A stretch of DNA of 64,000 nucleotides from Acidobacteriota bacterium (lineage in GTDB: Bacteria; Acidobacteriota; Terriglobia; Acidiferrales; UBA7541), in the NCBI GenBank assembly GCA_013289835.1, contig JABCZG010000007.1, positions 62,001-126,000 on the forward strand. Reading direction: 5' to 3'. The notes under the pieces were generated by a model. The model was not told where the DNA came from. It did no database searches and saw only the letters and a program-made list of their open reading frames with translations. Below, piece by piece: positions 1 to 7,631 of this stretch. A program made the position numbers and the translations under genes. The stretch's first letter is position 1. Each line of letters begins with the position of its first letter.

Positions 1-110
1 TGGCTGTCACATATAAAGGAAAGGACGAGCCTTACGTTTGGGACGTGGACCGCGAAGATGCGGCTGTTCGCAACGCGATTGAAAGAATTCGTGCCCACTT
101 CGCCGCCTAA
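1..110 (+). CDS. C-terminal end of an unrecognised protein (5' end outside window)
   Basis: The frame beginning at base 3 is open from the window edge to the TAA at 108-110, giving 35 residues that end in a charged helix (AIERIRAHFAA). Composition is protein-like (KGKDEPYVWDVDRED) and matches the neighbouring rightward genes. The start lies outside the window and no family can be named. The next gene begins about 14 bases downstream, so it is probably the last part of the preceding gene in the same element transcript. Confidence 0.55.
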   Translation, partial: AVTYKGKDEPYVWDVDREDAAVRNAIERIRAHFAA

Positions 111-123
111 ACGTCCCAATCGA

Positions 124-558
124 ATGCTTCGGAATGGCCGAGTTGAAGACCAAGTATTCGGCGACGCTGAAAATCTGTATCGGCGCTACAGCAAAGAACA
201 TTGGGTGGGCGACACTTTTGTCAGTGCTGGATTTAAGTTTCCGAGGCCCTCGGTAAATCGTGAGAAATACAGTCAGCCCGAAGACGTTGTTTATTCAGAC
301 GATGGGAAATTCACGGGTTGGGGTGTGTTGGAATTCAGGGTTGAAAATATTCCGCAGCGACTTGTAGATGGAGCCGGAAGGCCCTATCTATTTTTCCCGT
401 GGCATACGCCCGAGGAAGACAATTACGCGCATAGCGAGATTTGGTGTGAATCCGAATCGCAGCGGGGCCAACATGCAGACCCTAGTTCGCAAACCAAAAA
501 GAGGTTTCGCACCATCCTCAGTCAGCATGTAAGAGTGAGAATCGCAGCCACAATGTAG
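124..558 (+). CDS. hypothetical protein, 144 aa
   Basis: Unrecognised. I chose the ATG at 124 because the upstream extension of this frame overlaps the end of the previous gene and reads as low-quality sequence, whereas from here the product looks natural: an acidic, aromatic-rich stretch (DDGKFTGWGVLEFRVENIP, about residues 62-80) followed by HTPEEDNYAHSEIW. No signal peptide or membrane segment is visible. The C-terminal 30 residues are basic and polar. It lies in the rightward gene run of the phage-like element, followed by about 220 non-coding bases with a hairpin. The true start is uncertain and function cannot be inferred. Confidence 0.5.
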   Translation: MLRNGRVEDQVFGDAENLYRRYSKEHWVGDTFVSAGFKFPRPSVNREKYSQPEDVVYSDDGKFTGWGVLEFRVENIPQRLVDGAGRPYLFFPWHTPEEDNYAHSEIWCESESQRGQHADPSSQTKKRFRTILSQHVRVRIAATM

Positions 559-630
559 GGTCCAGCGGAAACCTACCTGCAAAAACCTCGCGTCCCCTAC
601 ACAGTTCAAATCTACAGTTAGAGATTCTCT

Positions 631-661
631 CGGGGAACCTATGGGGACATAGGGCGCCCCG
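631..661 (+). promoter_or_regulatory. nested hairpin upstream of the cold-shock gene
   Basis: CGGGG at 631-635 pairs with CCCCG at 657-661, and inside it CCTAT (638-642) pairs with ATAGG (649-653) around a GGGGAC loop. No T-run follows, so it is not an ordinary terminator. It lies in the 223-base gap before the double cold-shock-domain gene and could be a leader structure for it. Apart from this structure I see nothing in the gap. Confidence 0.4.
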
Positions 662-781
662 AAGAGTAACGATGGTGGGCCGGAACCATCCATGCATCCG
701 TTTCTGGCAGAGCGTCCTTGGCTTTTAATACGGCGGATGCAATTTTTCAGATGGATAGGAACTTTCTTTGAGGTTAGTGCG

Positions 782-1264
782 ATGCCACAGAAAACCGGAA
801 TAGTTAAACACTACTCGCCCAAGCGCGGGTTTGGTTGGATCACCCCGGCAAACGAAAATGAGCCCGAGATTTTCTTCCACCGAGATTACGTTTGGAGTTC
901 GAGTTCCGAAGACCTGACCGGACAAACCGTACTGTATATTCCGTCGAACAGGTCCGATGGAAAACCCTTTGCACGTCAAATCCGAATTCTCTCGAACGAC
1001 GTGCTTCGCAGTCTTCGCTATGGGGAAACGATTCTAGGACAGGTTGTTCGCAGTAAAGATGGGTTCGGGTTTCTCCAGCCTCTTGACGGTGGGAGCGACG
1101 TTTTCTTTCACGTTACTTCAGTCACGGACAAAGAAAAGCTAACCGAGGGTCAGGCCGTTTATTTCAAGGTCATTGAAAGAGAGAAAGGTCTCGCAGCGGT
1201 CAGTATCTACCCCGTGCCAGAAAATCAGCTTGGGACCTTAAAAGAAGTATCGGTGTCCGCATAG
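782..1264 (+). CDS. double cold-shock-domain nucleic-acid-binding protein
   Basis: This 160-residue protein carries two cold-shock domains in tandem. The first (about residues 4-70) has the RNP1-like KRGFGWITP and RNP2-like IFFHRDYV; the second (about 82-150) has KDGFGFLQP and VFFHVTSV. Single-domain CspA-type proteins are near 70 residues, so this is a duplication. Known family role: binding single-stranded RNA or DNA, melting structure, antitermination. ATG 782 is preferred over the in-frame ATG at 692 because the domain begins immediately after it. It precedes a run of small element genes and lies behind a hairpin, so a role in element mRNA handling is an inference. The first domain has W in place of the usual second F of the GFGF motif. 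Confidence 0.85.
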   Translation: MPQKTGIVKHYSPKRGFGWITPANENEPEIFFHRDYVWSSSSEDLTGQTVLYIPSNRSDGKPFARQIRILSNDVLRSLRYGETILGQVVRSKDGFGFLQPLDGGSDVFFHVTSVTDKEKLTEGQAVYFKVIEREKGLAAVSIYPVPENQLGTLKEVSVSA

Positions 1265-1312
1265 CCGGGACTCCGCGATTCAGCCTAATTTCACTTTTGT
1301 AAGAAAGCATTT

Positions 1313-1660
1313 ATGACACAACCCGTTCAAATTATTTTCTCAACCCCCAGTGGCGACATGGCCGTTGTAGACAACGCGGCTTCGCCAACTTTTCCGAGCT
1401 TGTCCGCGGGCACGCATCTAGGCTACGACACAAAAACCGGAGCCATAGACCAAGGTATAAATCCTTACGGTGGAACTGGCAGCACTACGCTAGACACTTC
1501 AGGGAATGACCAAGCTACTCCCGATCCTTCGATTGGAACGATTGTCGGCAACCCGGTCGCAGCTACGCAGCCAACCTTCAAGACTGTAACCACGATGGTC
1601 AACAGTGCGCTTACCGGAGTGCGCCTGCTTTGGAAGAATCCTGCGATTGTGATTTTCTAA
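1313..1660 (+). CDS. hypothetical protein, 115 aa, Gly/Thr/Pro-rich
   Basis: Unrecognised. A purine-rich AAGAAAG lies just before the ATG. The product begins with a short beta-like segment (VQIIFSTPSG), is then rich in Gly, Thr, Asp and Pro with little charge, and ends in an aromatic/hydrophobic tail (GVRLLWKNPAIVIF). It has no export signal. Small, low-complexity proteins of this sort next to a terminase are often structural or accessory virion components, but nothing here proves that. It starts 48 bases after the cold-shock gene and probably shares its transcript. Confidence 0.6.
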   Translation: MTQPVQIIFSTPSGDMAVVDNAASPTFPSLSAGTHLGYDTKTGAIDQGINPYGGTGSTTLDTSGNDQATPDPSIGTIVGNPVAATQPTFKTVTTMVNSALTGVRLLWKNPAIVIF

Positions 1661-1744
1661 GCCGATCAAAAATTCATTTAAGTATTGCGCCTCGTTCGAG
1701 CCGCATGATTTTCTAGTCTGAGCAAATCTTGAAAGTAGAAACCA

Positions 1745-2314
1745 ATGAAAGATCCCAAGGAACAACACGGCCAAGAGGCCAACACTGATTTTGGCGGAAA
1801 AACTTATGAGGAATTCTTCGAACCCGTCCCTTTCCCGGCCACGTTTTCTGACCGCGAAGTGAATTCTACGGGCACAACCCGAACCCCAGGGCATGATAGA
1901 TCGTGGGAGGACGCGGCTGCGCGAGTAACACCTCAAGATCAAATCGGCCCGGTTACGCCTGTATCTGGGGGCAGTGCCGCCGAGGGTGGAGACGTGCCCC
2001 GCGCATTGAAGCGGACAAGCCCGCACTCAACCGTGGATAAATACACCAACGCCCGCGCATTTGATCCGCCGCAAGGCCGCGTTCCTGACAGCGAGCAGTA
2101 CTGGAAAGATTCCGGCCTACCAGGGAGCGGCGAAATGTTTCCGAACCGGGGCGGTACGCTCCTGCCTTCCGAGCGCCGTGAAATAAAAATAGGTTGGAAG
2201 TCCCGCGGGTACGATGTTGGCGACGATGCTCTGGCTGGTGCGCCAATGACTGTTGGTTCCGGTCCCACTCAAACTCCACAGCGTAAAAAGCTGCGAGCAA
2301 GTGAGAGCAAATAA
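1745..2314 (+). CDS. hypothetical protein, 189 aa, disordered and charged
   Basis: Unrecognised. The ATG follows a GAAAGTAGAAA purine tract. The protein is polar, rich in Gly, Pro, Arg and Asp, with little predicted helix or strand and no membrane segment; an island around residues 120-160 (GEMFPNRGGTLLPSERREIK) is the most ordered-looking part. Its stop codon directly abuts the next start (TAA then ATG), which implies translational coupling with the 160-residue gene downstream. It may be a small virion or scaffold-like protein by position only. Confidence 0.6.
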   Translation: MKDPKEQHGQEANTDFGGKTYEEFFEPVPFPATFSDREVNSTGTTRTPGHDRSWEDAAARVTPQDQIGPVTPVSGGSAAEGGDVPRALKRTSPHSTVDKYTNARAFDPPQGRVPDSEQYWKDSGLPGSGEMFPNRGGTLLPSERREIKIGWKSRGYDVGDDALAGAPMTVGSGPTQTPQRKKLRASESK

Positions 2315-2797
2315 ATGATCTTGGCAACTATCCCTGCATCGCCTTCCATCATTGAATCGCTAACAAAAGCGTTCGGTGATTTTCCGCTCCACTTGACGGA
2401 CAAAGATGTTTTAACCCCTTCGCCGTTTCAGTTCGAATTGCGTGGTGTCTCGGGCAATTATGCTCACGGTTCTCCACTGCGAGCAGTTATCGGCTATCTT
2501 CTCCACTACGGCAAACTCACTGTTTCTTTGGACGGTGAAAACTTTGTGGTAGAAGAGACTCCGCACGAATCCATCACAGGCAACGCCCGTTCTACAGGAA
2601 TTTTTGACGTGGATAAAGCCCGCGAGGTTCATTATCGGGATAGGTCAACCGTCATTACTAACCCAGTCGTGCTAGAAACACCCCATCCCGCAGTAATTTC
2701 TCACGACTCTTCCACAGGTGACCCGGACAAAAACCGTGCTCGAACTTATCGCGGAACCGTTCCCGGTACGTCCGTGGTTCTCACAAATCCCGCCTGA
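2315..2797 (+). CDS. hypothetical protein, 160 aa
   Basis: Unrecognised. The ATG directly follows the TAA of the previous gene with no gap, so it is probably translated by coupling. The N-terminal 100 residues look folded, with mixed helix and strand (SIIESLTKAFGDFPLHL, then FQFELRGVSG, then LTVSLDGENFVVEETPHES). The C-terminal third is polar and Thr/Pro-rich, like the preceding protein. There is no signal peptide. It belongs to the rightward element cluster that leads to the terminase. Confidence 0.6.
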   Translation: MILATIPASPSIIESLTKAFGDFPLHLTDKDVLTPSPFQFELRGVSGNYAHGSPLRAVIGYLLHYGKLTVSLDGENFVVEETPHESITGNARSTGIFDVDKAREVHYRDRSTVITNPVVLETPHPAVISHDSSTGDPDKNRARTYRGTVPGTSVVLTNPA

Positions 2798-2884
2798 TTT
2801 TTCCGCGAACTTCGAAGCGCGGACAAACGCGGCCTCCAAAAAGCCCGCACAGCACCACAAATTCAACGTTGAAAGAAGTATTTT

Positions 2885-3061
2885 ATGAAAAAAGCTATTT
2901 CTGCATATCTCCAACCTGGGGGTTTTCCGGCCTTCACGCCAGAACGCCCTAAAACCGCAGATTTGGGGGAGAAGTACATAGGGAAAGGCAAGCCTCACGA
3001 TAACCGCCGAGTTCATATCAAAGCGGGTAACGCCCGTACTGAGAAACCCCCAAAGGGTTAA
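2885..3061 (+). CDS. small basic protein, 58 aa
   Basis: A short gene with a good context: a GAAAGAAG purine tract lies 8 bases before the ATG and the next hairpin begins 15 bases after the stop. The product starts MKKAISAYLQPGGFPAF and is strongly basic and polar afterwards (GEKYIGKGKPHDNRRVHIK), ending in KPPKG. It has no recognised family. Size, basicity and position in an unbroken run of rightward genes argue that it is real; a nucleic-acid-binding or minor structural role is only a guess. Confidence 0.5.
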   Translation: MKKAISAYLQPGGFPAFTPERPKTADLGEKYIGKGKPHDNRRVHIKAGNARTEKPPKG

Positions 3062-3076
3062 CGCTACTAAAATTTG

Positions 3077-3121
3077 GGGAGCCTCGTTGTCCAACACCTT
3101 TAACTAGGTCGGACGGCTCCC
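3077..3121 (+). promoter_or_regulatory. long interrupted hairpin between small genes
   Basis: GGGAGCC (3077-3083) pairs with GGCTCCC (3115-3121), GTCC (3089-3092) with GGAC (3111-3114), and ACCT (3096-3099) with AGGT (3106-3109) around a six-base loop: 15 base pairs in three nested blocks. No T-run follows, so it is more likely a processing, stability or translational signal than a terminator. The next gene starts 32 bases downstream with a clear ribosome binding site. Confidence 0.45.
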
Positions 3122-3152
3122 TAAGCACTTCCATTTGAGAGAGGAAAAAGAA

Positions 3153-3401
3153 ATGAACAATGACATTCCACGCGGCACAGCAAATTGCCGCGTTTTGCAG
3201 GAAGGCAACAATCCGGAAGATCATGCCCATCACACAAAGCGAACACCAATGCAGACCCGTCGAGCAGAAATAATGTCCGATCCGATGTATCAAACCGATT
3301 TGGACAAAGGGTTTGACACCAAGAGGCAAAAAGCCACAACTCGTGCAAGGCGCGAAGGAAATGCGCGTCCGTTGGGCGGGGGATCGGCAAAGAGAGATTA
3401 A
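3153..3401 (+). CDS. small basic hypothetical protein, 82 aa
   Basis: ATG 3153 is chosen because GAGAGGAAAAAG, a strong Shine-Dalgarno-like tract, lies just upstream; an in-frame TTG 18 bases earlier sits within that tract. The product is basic and polar with no hydrophobic core (for example HAHHTKRTPMQTRRAEIM), ending in a Lys/Arg-rich tail. It resembles the other small basic proteins of this cluster in style but not clearly in sequence. Function unknown. Confidence 0.55.
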   Translation: MNNDIPRGTANCRVLQEGNNPEDHAHHTKRTPMQTRRAEIMSDPMYQTDLDKGFDTKRQKATTRARREGNARPLGGGSAKRD

Positions 3402-3405
3402 GCCG

Positions 3406-3618
3406 ATGGAAAAACCGCTTGCGCCTCCACCTCCTGTTTATAATGCGTTCGATCCTCAGGACAAATGGATCGCTCGTGTCAATAACATCGCTCCGCTAGA
3501 AAAACCCGATCCTTTTTTTGGTTGCAAGAACGGTTCAGATCGTCTCGCCCGAATGTTAGAAATCGCGGATGAAAGCGGTCTTCCGGGTCAAGCATTCAAC
3601 ATACTCAGCCGCCCATAA
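3406..3618 (+). CDS. small hypothetical protein upstream of the terminase, 70 aa
   Basis: The frame is open further upstream, but ATG 3406 follows the previous stop by four bases with an AAAGAGAGA tract just before it. The product starts MEKPLAPPPPVYNAFDPQ and ends in an amphipathic helix (DRLARMLEIADESGLPGQAF). A small gene just before terL is the usual place of a small terminase subunit. At 70 residues, without a visible DNA-binding motif, that assignment is a positional guess only. An in-frame ATG at 3361 would give a longer product overlapping the previous gene. Confidence 0.5.
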   Translation: MEKPLAPPPPVYNAFDPQDKWIARVNNIAPLEKPDPFFGCKNGSDRLARMLEIADESGLPGQAFNILSRP

Positions 3619-3649
3619 GAAGCAGAACAAAAAGACGAAGGACCAAAGA

Positions 3650-5452
3650 ATGTCAGGAAAAGAACGAGCGGGGGAATTGTCTCCCTACATGGTCAAGAAG
3701 ATGTGGGAAGAGTCCGCGCCTGAAGGGAGTCCCGGGCTCTTTGATATGTGGCAGGCAAAGCGCCGACAAGGACAAACAGACTTATTTTGGCTGTGTCATT
3801 TACTCGGTTACGCAGTCAGCGAAAAAGCTCATCGGGACATCACTGAGAATTTCTTTCTCAAGAAAAATCCCGAGGTCCCCTTGGATGATTTGTCTGGGGA
3901 AAAGCAAGACCGTCTTCTCTTCGCCCCACGGGACTCATACAAGTCATCCATCGCAAACGCGGACGATACGCAATGGGTGATTTGCTACCCGAACATTAAG
4001 CTGGGGATCCAAAGTTCCAAAATTGACAGGGCCGCGGGCTTTGTAGATGAAATCAAAAATTTCTTCCTTGCCCCGGAGGGTGCCGAGGGGAACCTTATTT
4101 TGACACGGTTCCAGGTCTTGTTCCCTGAACACGTATTGCCGGAGCGAAGCCGGGGAGCGAGCGGGAGCTTCACCTCTCCAGCCCGAACGCGATTCTCGAA
4201 AGAACCCACTGTTCAGGCTCTCAGTATTGAGGAATCAAAAGCCTCCGGGCACTACAACAAAGGCCGCAATGACGATGTGATCTCCGAATCTAATTCGGGA
4301 TATGACAGCACGCCCGAGGCCCGCGCCATTGTCGGAAAGAAGCTCATAGAGAGCCGGAATCTATTCGACACCATTTTCTACCTGGGAACCCCTCAGTGGG
4401 ATGATGACGGCTACGCCATGCTTCGGGAAAATCTCGGTGATTCTCTATTCGTCGTGGTGAAACCCGCTTGGCGAGTTAAAAACTCCTCCGCAACTAAGCC
4501 CGAGGCTGAACTTGGTGAATCCGATTATGATTTGTTCTTTCCCTTCGACGCCCGCGGAAAAGCCAAGTTAACCTACCGGGTCCTTCGCAGTTCCCAGCGT
4601 GCAAATCCCGAGTCCTTCAAAACGCAGCAACTCTGTGAAGTCGTGAACCAAAAAAAGGTTCGCATCACGGAGGGGATGATCCGCTCGCACATTTTGGGCG
4701 AGGGGTTCCATTCCTTTGAGAAAACTCCAGCTATCTCGTGCTGGGACCTGGGCTATGCGTTAGATCATCGGGATTTTTCGGTTGGTTCAGCGGGGTTTCG
4801 AGATGGAATCAAAGGCACAATTCTTCTCGATTCTGCCCGAGGACGGTGGGCTAAAGATGACTTGTGCCGAACGATGGCCGAACAAGCCGCGAAGCTTCGA
4901 ATACACACAATCTTTGTGGAAGACAGCCAAGGCGCGAGATGGTTAGAAGACGATATCAAGAAAGCCCTGCAAGCCGTTGGAGCCGTGACAACGCAAATCG
5001 TCTATTTCACGATCTCAACGGAGCCAGACGCGAAGCAAAAACGCTACGAAACCATTCACTCTAGTCTTGTGGCGAATGAGTTCTGGTTGAGTTCAGATGT
5101 TCCAAAAGCGCAGATTGATTTTATCGGCCACGAACTCAGTCATTTCAAATACAACACAACCAGACAGAGAGACGATGTTTCGGACTCTCTCGCCCACCTG
5201 ATTGCAAAATCCAAAGAGCGGATCGATTCCCGCCCGAAAGAGGTTCCCGCAAGTCAAGCCGAACTGATTCTGGCGCGAAAACGATTGCGAGATATGGTTT
5301 TCGGGGCAAGCGTGGAGGAGAAACTCTCACCCTATTGGAATGAGAAGGATCCTTCTCGTTTCCCAAAACCACAAATCGAGGAAGAACTGACGGAGTTTCA
5401 AGGCGCTCCAGTGATAAGGCACTCGGAAGAGGCTCTGTACGGACGCCAGTAA
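3650..5452 (+). CDS. terL: phage terminase large subunit (ATPase-nuclease)
   Basis: This 600-residue packaging motor cleaves concatemeric phage DNA and drives it into the procapsid. Residues 92-100 (APRDSYKSS) match the Arg-type Walker A of terminases. DDVISE at 208-213 fits Walker B, and the Gly-Thr at 246-247 (YLGTPQW) fits the coupling motif. The C-terminal half is an RNase H-like nuclease with candidate metal-binding acids in CWDLGY (D366), VEDSQG (E424/D425) and DDVSDSLAHL (near 509-512). The length is normal for the family. ATG 3650 is preferred because GAAGGA precedes it; the extension upstream overlaps the previous gene. No portal or capsid gene follows it, which is unusual. Confidence 0.85.
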   Translation: MSGKERAGELSPYMVKKMWEESAPEGSPGLFDMWQAKRRQGQTDLFWLCHLLGYAVSEKAHRDITENFFLKKNPEVPLDDLSGEKQDRLLFAPRDSYKSSIANADDTQWVICYPNIKLGIQSSKIDRAAGFVDEIKNFFLAPEGAEGNLILTRFQVLFPEHVLPERSRGASGSFTSPARTRFSKEPTVQALSIEESKASGHYNKGRNDDVISESNSGYDSTPEARAIVGKKLIESRNLFDTIFYLGTPQWDDDGYAMLRENLGDSLFVVVKPAWRVKNSSATKPEAELGESDYDLFFPFDARGKAKLTYRVLRSSQRANPESFKTQQLCEVVNQKKVRITEGMIRSHILGEGFHSFEKTPAISCWDLGYALDHRDFSVGSAGFRDGIKGTILLDSARGRWAKDDLCRTMAEQAAKLRIHTIFVEDSQGARWLEDDIKKALQAVGAVTTQIVYFTISTEPDAKQKRYETIHSSLVANEFWLSSDVPKAQIDFIGHELSHFKYNTTRQRDDVSDSLAHLIAKSKERIDSRPKEVPASQAELILARKRLRDMVFGASVEEKLSPYWNEKDPSRFPKPQIEEELTEFQGAPVIRHSEEALYGRQ

Positions 5453-5480
5453 TAACAAATAAAAGAGAAGGAAGAGAAAA

Positions 5481-5861
5481 ATGCAGGAAAACATACTAAG
5501 CAAGGGTGATATAGCGGTTGGTGATGATGGAAGCGTTGTAGTCGTTACCCGAACGAATGTCCGTTCGGAGACGCTCGACAACGCAGGGCGTGTGCATACG
5601 TACCACACAGGCACGGTCCTTCGTTCTAAGAATATGCTGGTTGGTTCGCGCTACGCAGGAAAGGTCCTCCGGTCAGTTTGCCCCGTCGAAAAATTGCTTT
5701 CTTTCGCGGAACAAACCGGATTGGATCTAACTACACCCGCCGAACCGCCCGACTCTCAGCTAACGACAGTCGAGATACTCCAAAAGCAGATTGGAATTCT
5801 TCAGAAGCAAGTCCAAGCCTTGTCTACTGACGATGCAGACCTCCCCGCAGTGCCCGCCTAA
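5481..5861 (+). CDS. hypothetical protein with C-terminal coiled coil, 126 aa
   Basis: Unrecognised. A GAGAAGGAAGAG tract gives a strong ribosome binding site 28 bases after terL. Residues 1-65 look like a small beta domain (GDIAVGDDGSVVVVTRT, then HTYHTGTVLRSKNML). Residues 95-118 form a heptad-like helix (EILQKQIGILQKQVQAL), suggesting oligomerisation. The length and position directly after terL would suit a head-tail connector or assembly protein, but no family signature supports this. Confidence 0.6.
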   Translation: MQENILSKGDIAVGDDGSVVVVTRTNVRSETLDNAGRVHTYHTGTVLRSKNMLVGSRYAGKVLRSVCPVEKLLSFAEQTGLDLTTPAEPPDSQLTTVEILQKQIGILQKQVQALSTDDADLPAVPA

Positions 5862-5933
5862 CGATTAGTTTCGCGCCTCAATTCTGAGCCGCGCTGTAGC
5901 ACGAAAAAATAAAAAAGAAGACAGGAAATCACG

Positions 5934-6398
5934 ATGTCAGAAGAAACCAAGGTAGAGCCCACGCCTGAACAAATTGAAGCGAGGGTTAAAGAAATCCGAA
6001 AGGCAGTTGCGGCGTTTAATGCAGATGCCCGGCATGAGCGTTATATCCCGTCCCAGGGAAATCGAGATGCTATTCAGAAATACATGGAGGAGCGTGATCT
6101 GGACTACACAGAAGCGTCTCTCCATGACGCTTTCACCGACCTATCAAGCGAAGGAAAACTCACTTTGTACGAAGAGTCGAAACTTCCGCCTTCCATAACT
6201 CCCAAAGATAAGACTTCTGAGGAGCTTCCCCCCATCGGACGGGCAACGGGAGCGGACCTGGGGGTGGGGCTGGCCGATATGCAGCGAGCCCGCAAGCAAG
6301 TCGAGGGTGTAGCAGGAAGCAATAACCGTGCCGCGTTTATGAAAGCCTCGGAAGAGGCTGGTAGTCGCAAGACTCATGGCGGGCGGTTTCATTTGTAA
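5934..6398 (+). CDS. hypothetical protein carrying one copy of a helical repeat domain
   Basis: Unrecognised, 154 residues, preceded by AAAAAAGAAGACAGGAAA. The central part (about residues 27-80) contains NRDAIQKYMEERDLDYTEAS followed by HDAFTDLSSEGKL. The same pattern (P, then a helix ending in YM or YL, then a residue run ending in F or Y-T, then AFTDL and G/E-L) recurs twice in the next gene. The C-terminus (ADMQRARKQVEGVAG through HGGRFHL) is polar and helical. Acidic N-terminus, no export signal. The shared domain suggests the two products contact the same partner or each other. Confidence 0.6.
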   Translation: MSEETKVEPTPEQIEARVKEIRKAVAAFNADARHERYIPSQGNRDAIQKYMEERDLDYTEASLHDAFTDLSSEGKLTLYEESKLPPSITPKDKTSEELPPIGRATGADLGVGLADMQRARKQVEGVAGSNNRAAFMKASEEAGSRKTHGGRFHL

Positions 6399-6439
6399 GA
6401 AGTGAAAGACACAAACCAAAAAGAAGATAGGAAAATTAA

Positions 6440-7546
6440 ATGACTAAGAAACTTTTCGAAATTGGAGACAAGATTGGCCGCTACACCATTGATGAGTTCA
6501 GCGGGGTAAATGCGAAGGGTGAATCCTTCTGGTGGGCGGTAGATTCAGATGGAAAAGCGTTACTCATCGGGGAAAAGAAACTTCGCATGGAGCTTCGCCG
6601 GGCGGAATTCACGCCTCAAATGATTCAGGCTTTGTCTTCCAAAGCCTATAACGAATTGCGGGAAGAGATCGGAGAGGATGGATTGGAAGAGATTCTAGCC
6701 GCCTCGAAACCAAAAAGTGCTGTCCCCACAAACATAGAGAAGCGCGAAATTGCCGAGAAGTGGTTTGCAAACCACCCTCAAATCCCTCGTACGCGAAGCA
6801 ACGTCACGCTCTTTGACAAGTATCTCGGGCAAATGGAAAACCCCAGTTTCACGAGCAGAGACTTTGACAGCGCGTTCACCGATCTCTTTTTTGATTTGGA
6901 ACTGAATCCGAAGGCGGCTGGTATCGAGAGTCACGGAGAGGCGATTCGCGGAAGGGCCGCGATAAACAAACTGACTTCAGCAGAGATCGCTAAACTCCAG
7001 AGAGCGTATGCGGTTCCTATCAAAACTGATGACTTGAAACCAGGCCAAGCTCTACAGATCGTTGCTGATTCAATGACCTCCAAAGAGTTCATTGACTGGA
7101 CAAAAGAGATAGACGCTAAAGAAGGCATTAAGCAGCCTGTGCCCCCCTTACTCTTGCAGGCCAGAGAAAAAACATGGTCCGACTTTTTTCAACTCTACCC
7201 CCAGGTGATAGCGACTACTGAATTGAAAGACAAGCTTCTGGAATATCTGGCAAAGAACAATCTTTCGTTCGCCCTTCAGCACCTCGGACTGGCCCTCAGG
7301 TTCCTTATCGAGCAAGGTGACAAATCCGTGGTGGAACAGGAGTCGAATGTTCATTCGTACGGGTCACATAAGTTAGTCACGTACGAACCCCGTTCAAAGT
7401 CTCCGGTTGTTCCTTTCGATGATATTCCGGTGACCGTGACTACCGCTGAGATCAATGCAATGCCATCCGCTGAGTATGGCGCGAAAATGTTGAACCCAGC
7501 GTTCAAGAAAGCCGTTGAGAATCTTCTCCAAAGAGCCCGGGCATAA
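6440..7546 (+). CDS. hypothetical protein carrying two copies of the same helical repeat domain
   Basis: A 368-residue protein of unknown family, preceded by AAAAAGAAGATAGGAAAA. The N-terminal 80 residues look like a small alpha/beta domain (KIGRYTIDEFSG, SFWWAVDSDGKALL). Near residues 105-155 lies a repeat with LFDKYLGQMENPSFTSRDF and SAFTDLFFDLEL. A weaker one near 245-290 has DKLLEYLAKNNLSFALQHL. Both resemble the domain in the preceding gene. The middle is helical. It has no membrane segment. Length and position could suit a scaffold, injection or tail protein, but this is inference. Confidence 0.65.
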   Translation: MTKKLFEIGDKIGRYTIDEFSGVNAKGESFWWAVDSDGKALLIGEKKLRMELRRAEFTPQMIQALSSKAYNELREEIGEDGLEEILAASKPKSAVPTNIEKREIAEKWFANHPQIPRTRSNVTLFDKYLGQMENPSFTSRDFDSAFTDLFFDLELNPKAAGIESHGEAIRGRAAINKLTSAEIAKLQRAYAVPIKTDDLKPGQALQIVADSMTSKEFIDWTKEIDAKEGIKQPVPPLLLQAREKTWSDFFQLYPQVIATTELKDKLLEYLAKNNLSFALQHLGLALRFLIEQGDKSVVEQESNVHSYGSHKLVTYEPRSKSPVVPFDDIPVTVTTAEINAMPSAEYGAKMLNPAFKKAVENLLQRARA

Positions 7547-7631
7547 GTTTTTGCTGTACCTCTGCCTGTCTCGCTGAAGCCAGAGTCCTGTAGTAAATCC
7601 AAAAAAAAACAAAAAAGAAGAAGGAAGTAGT

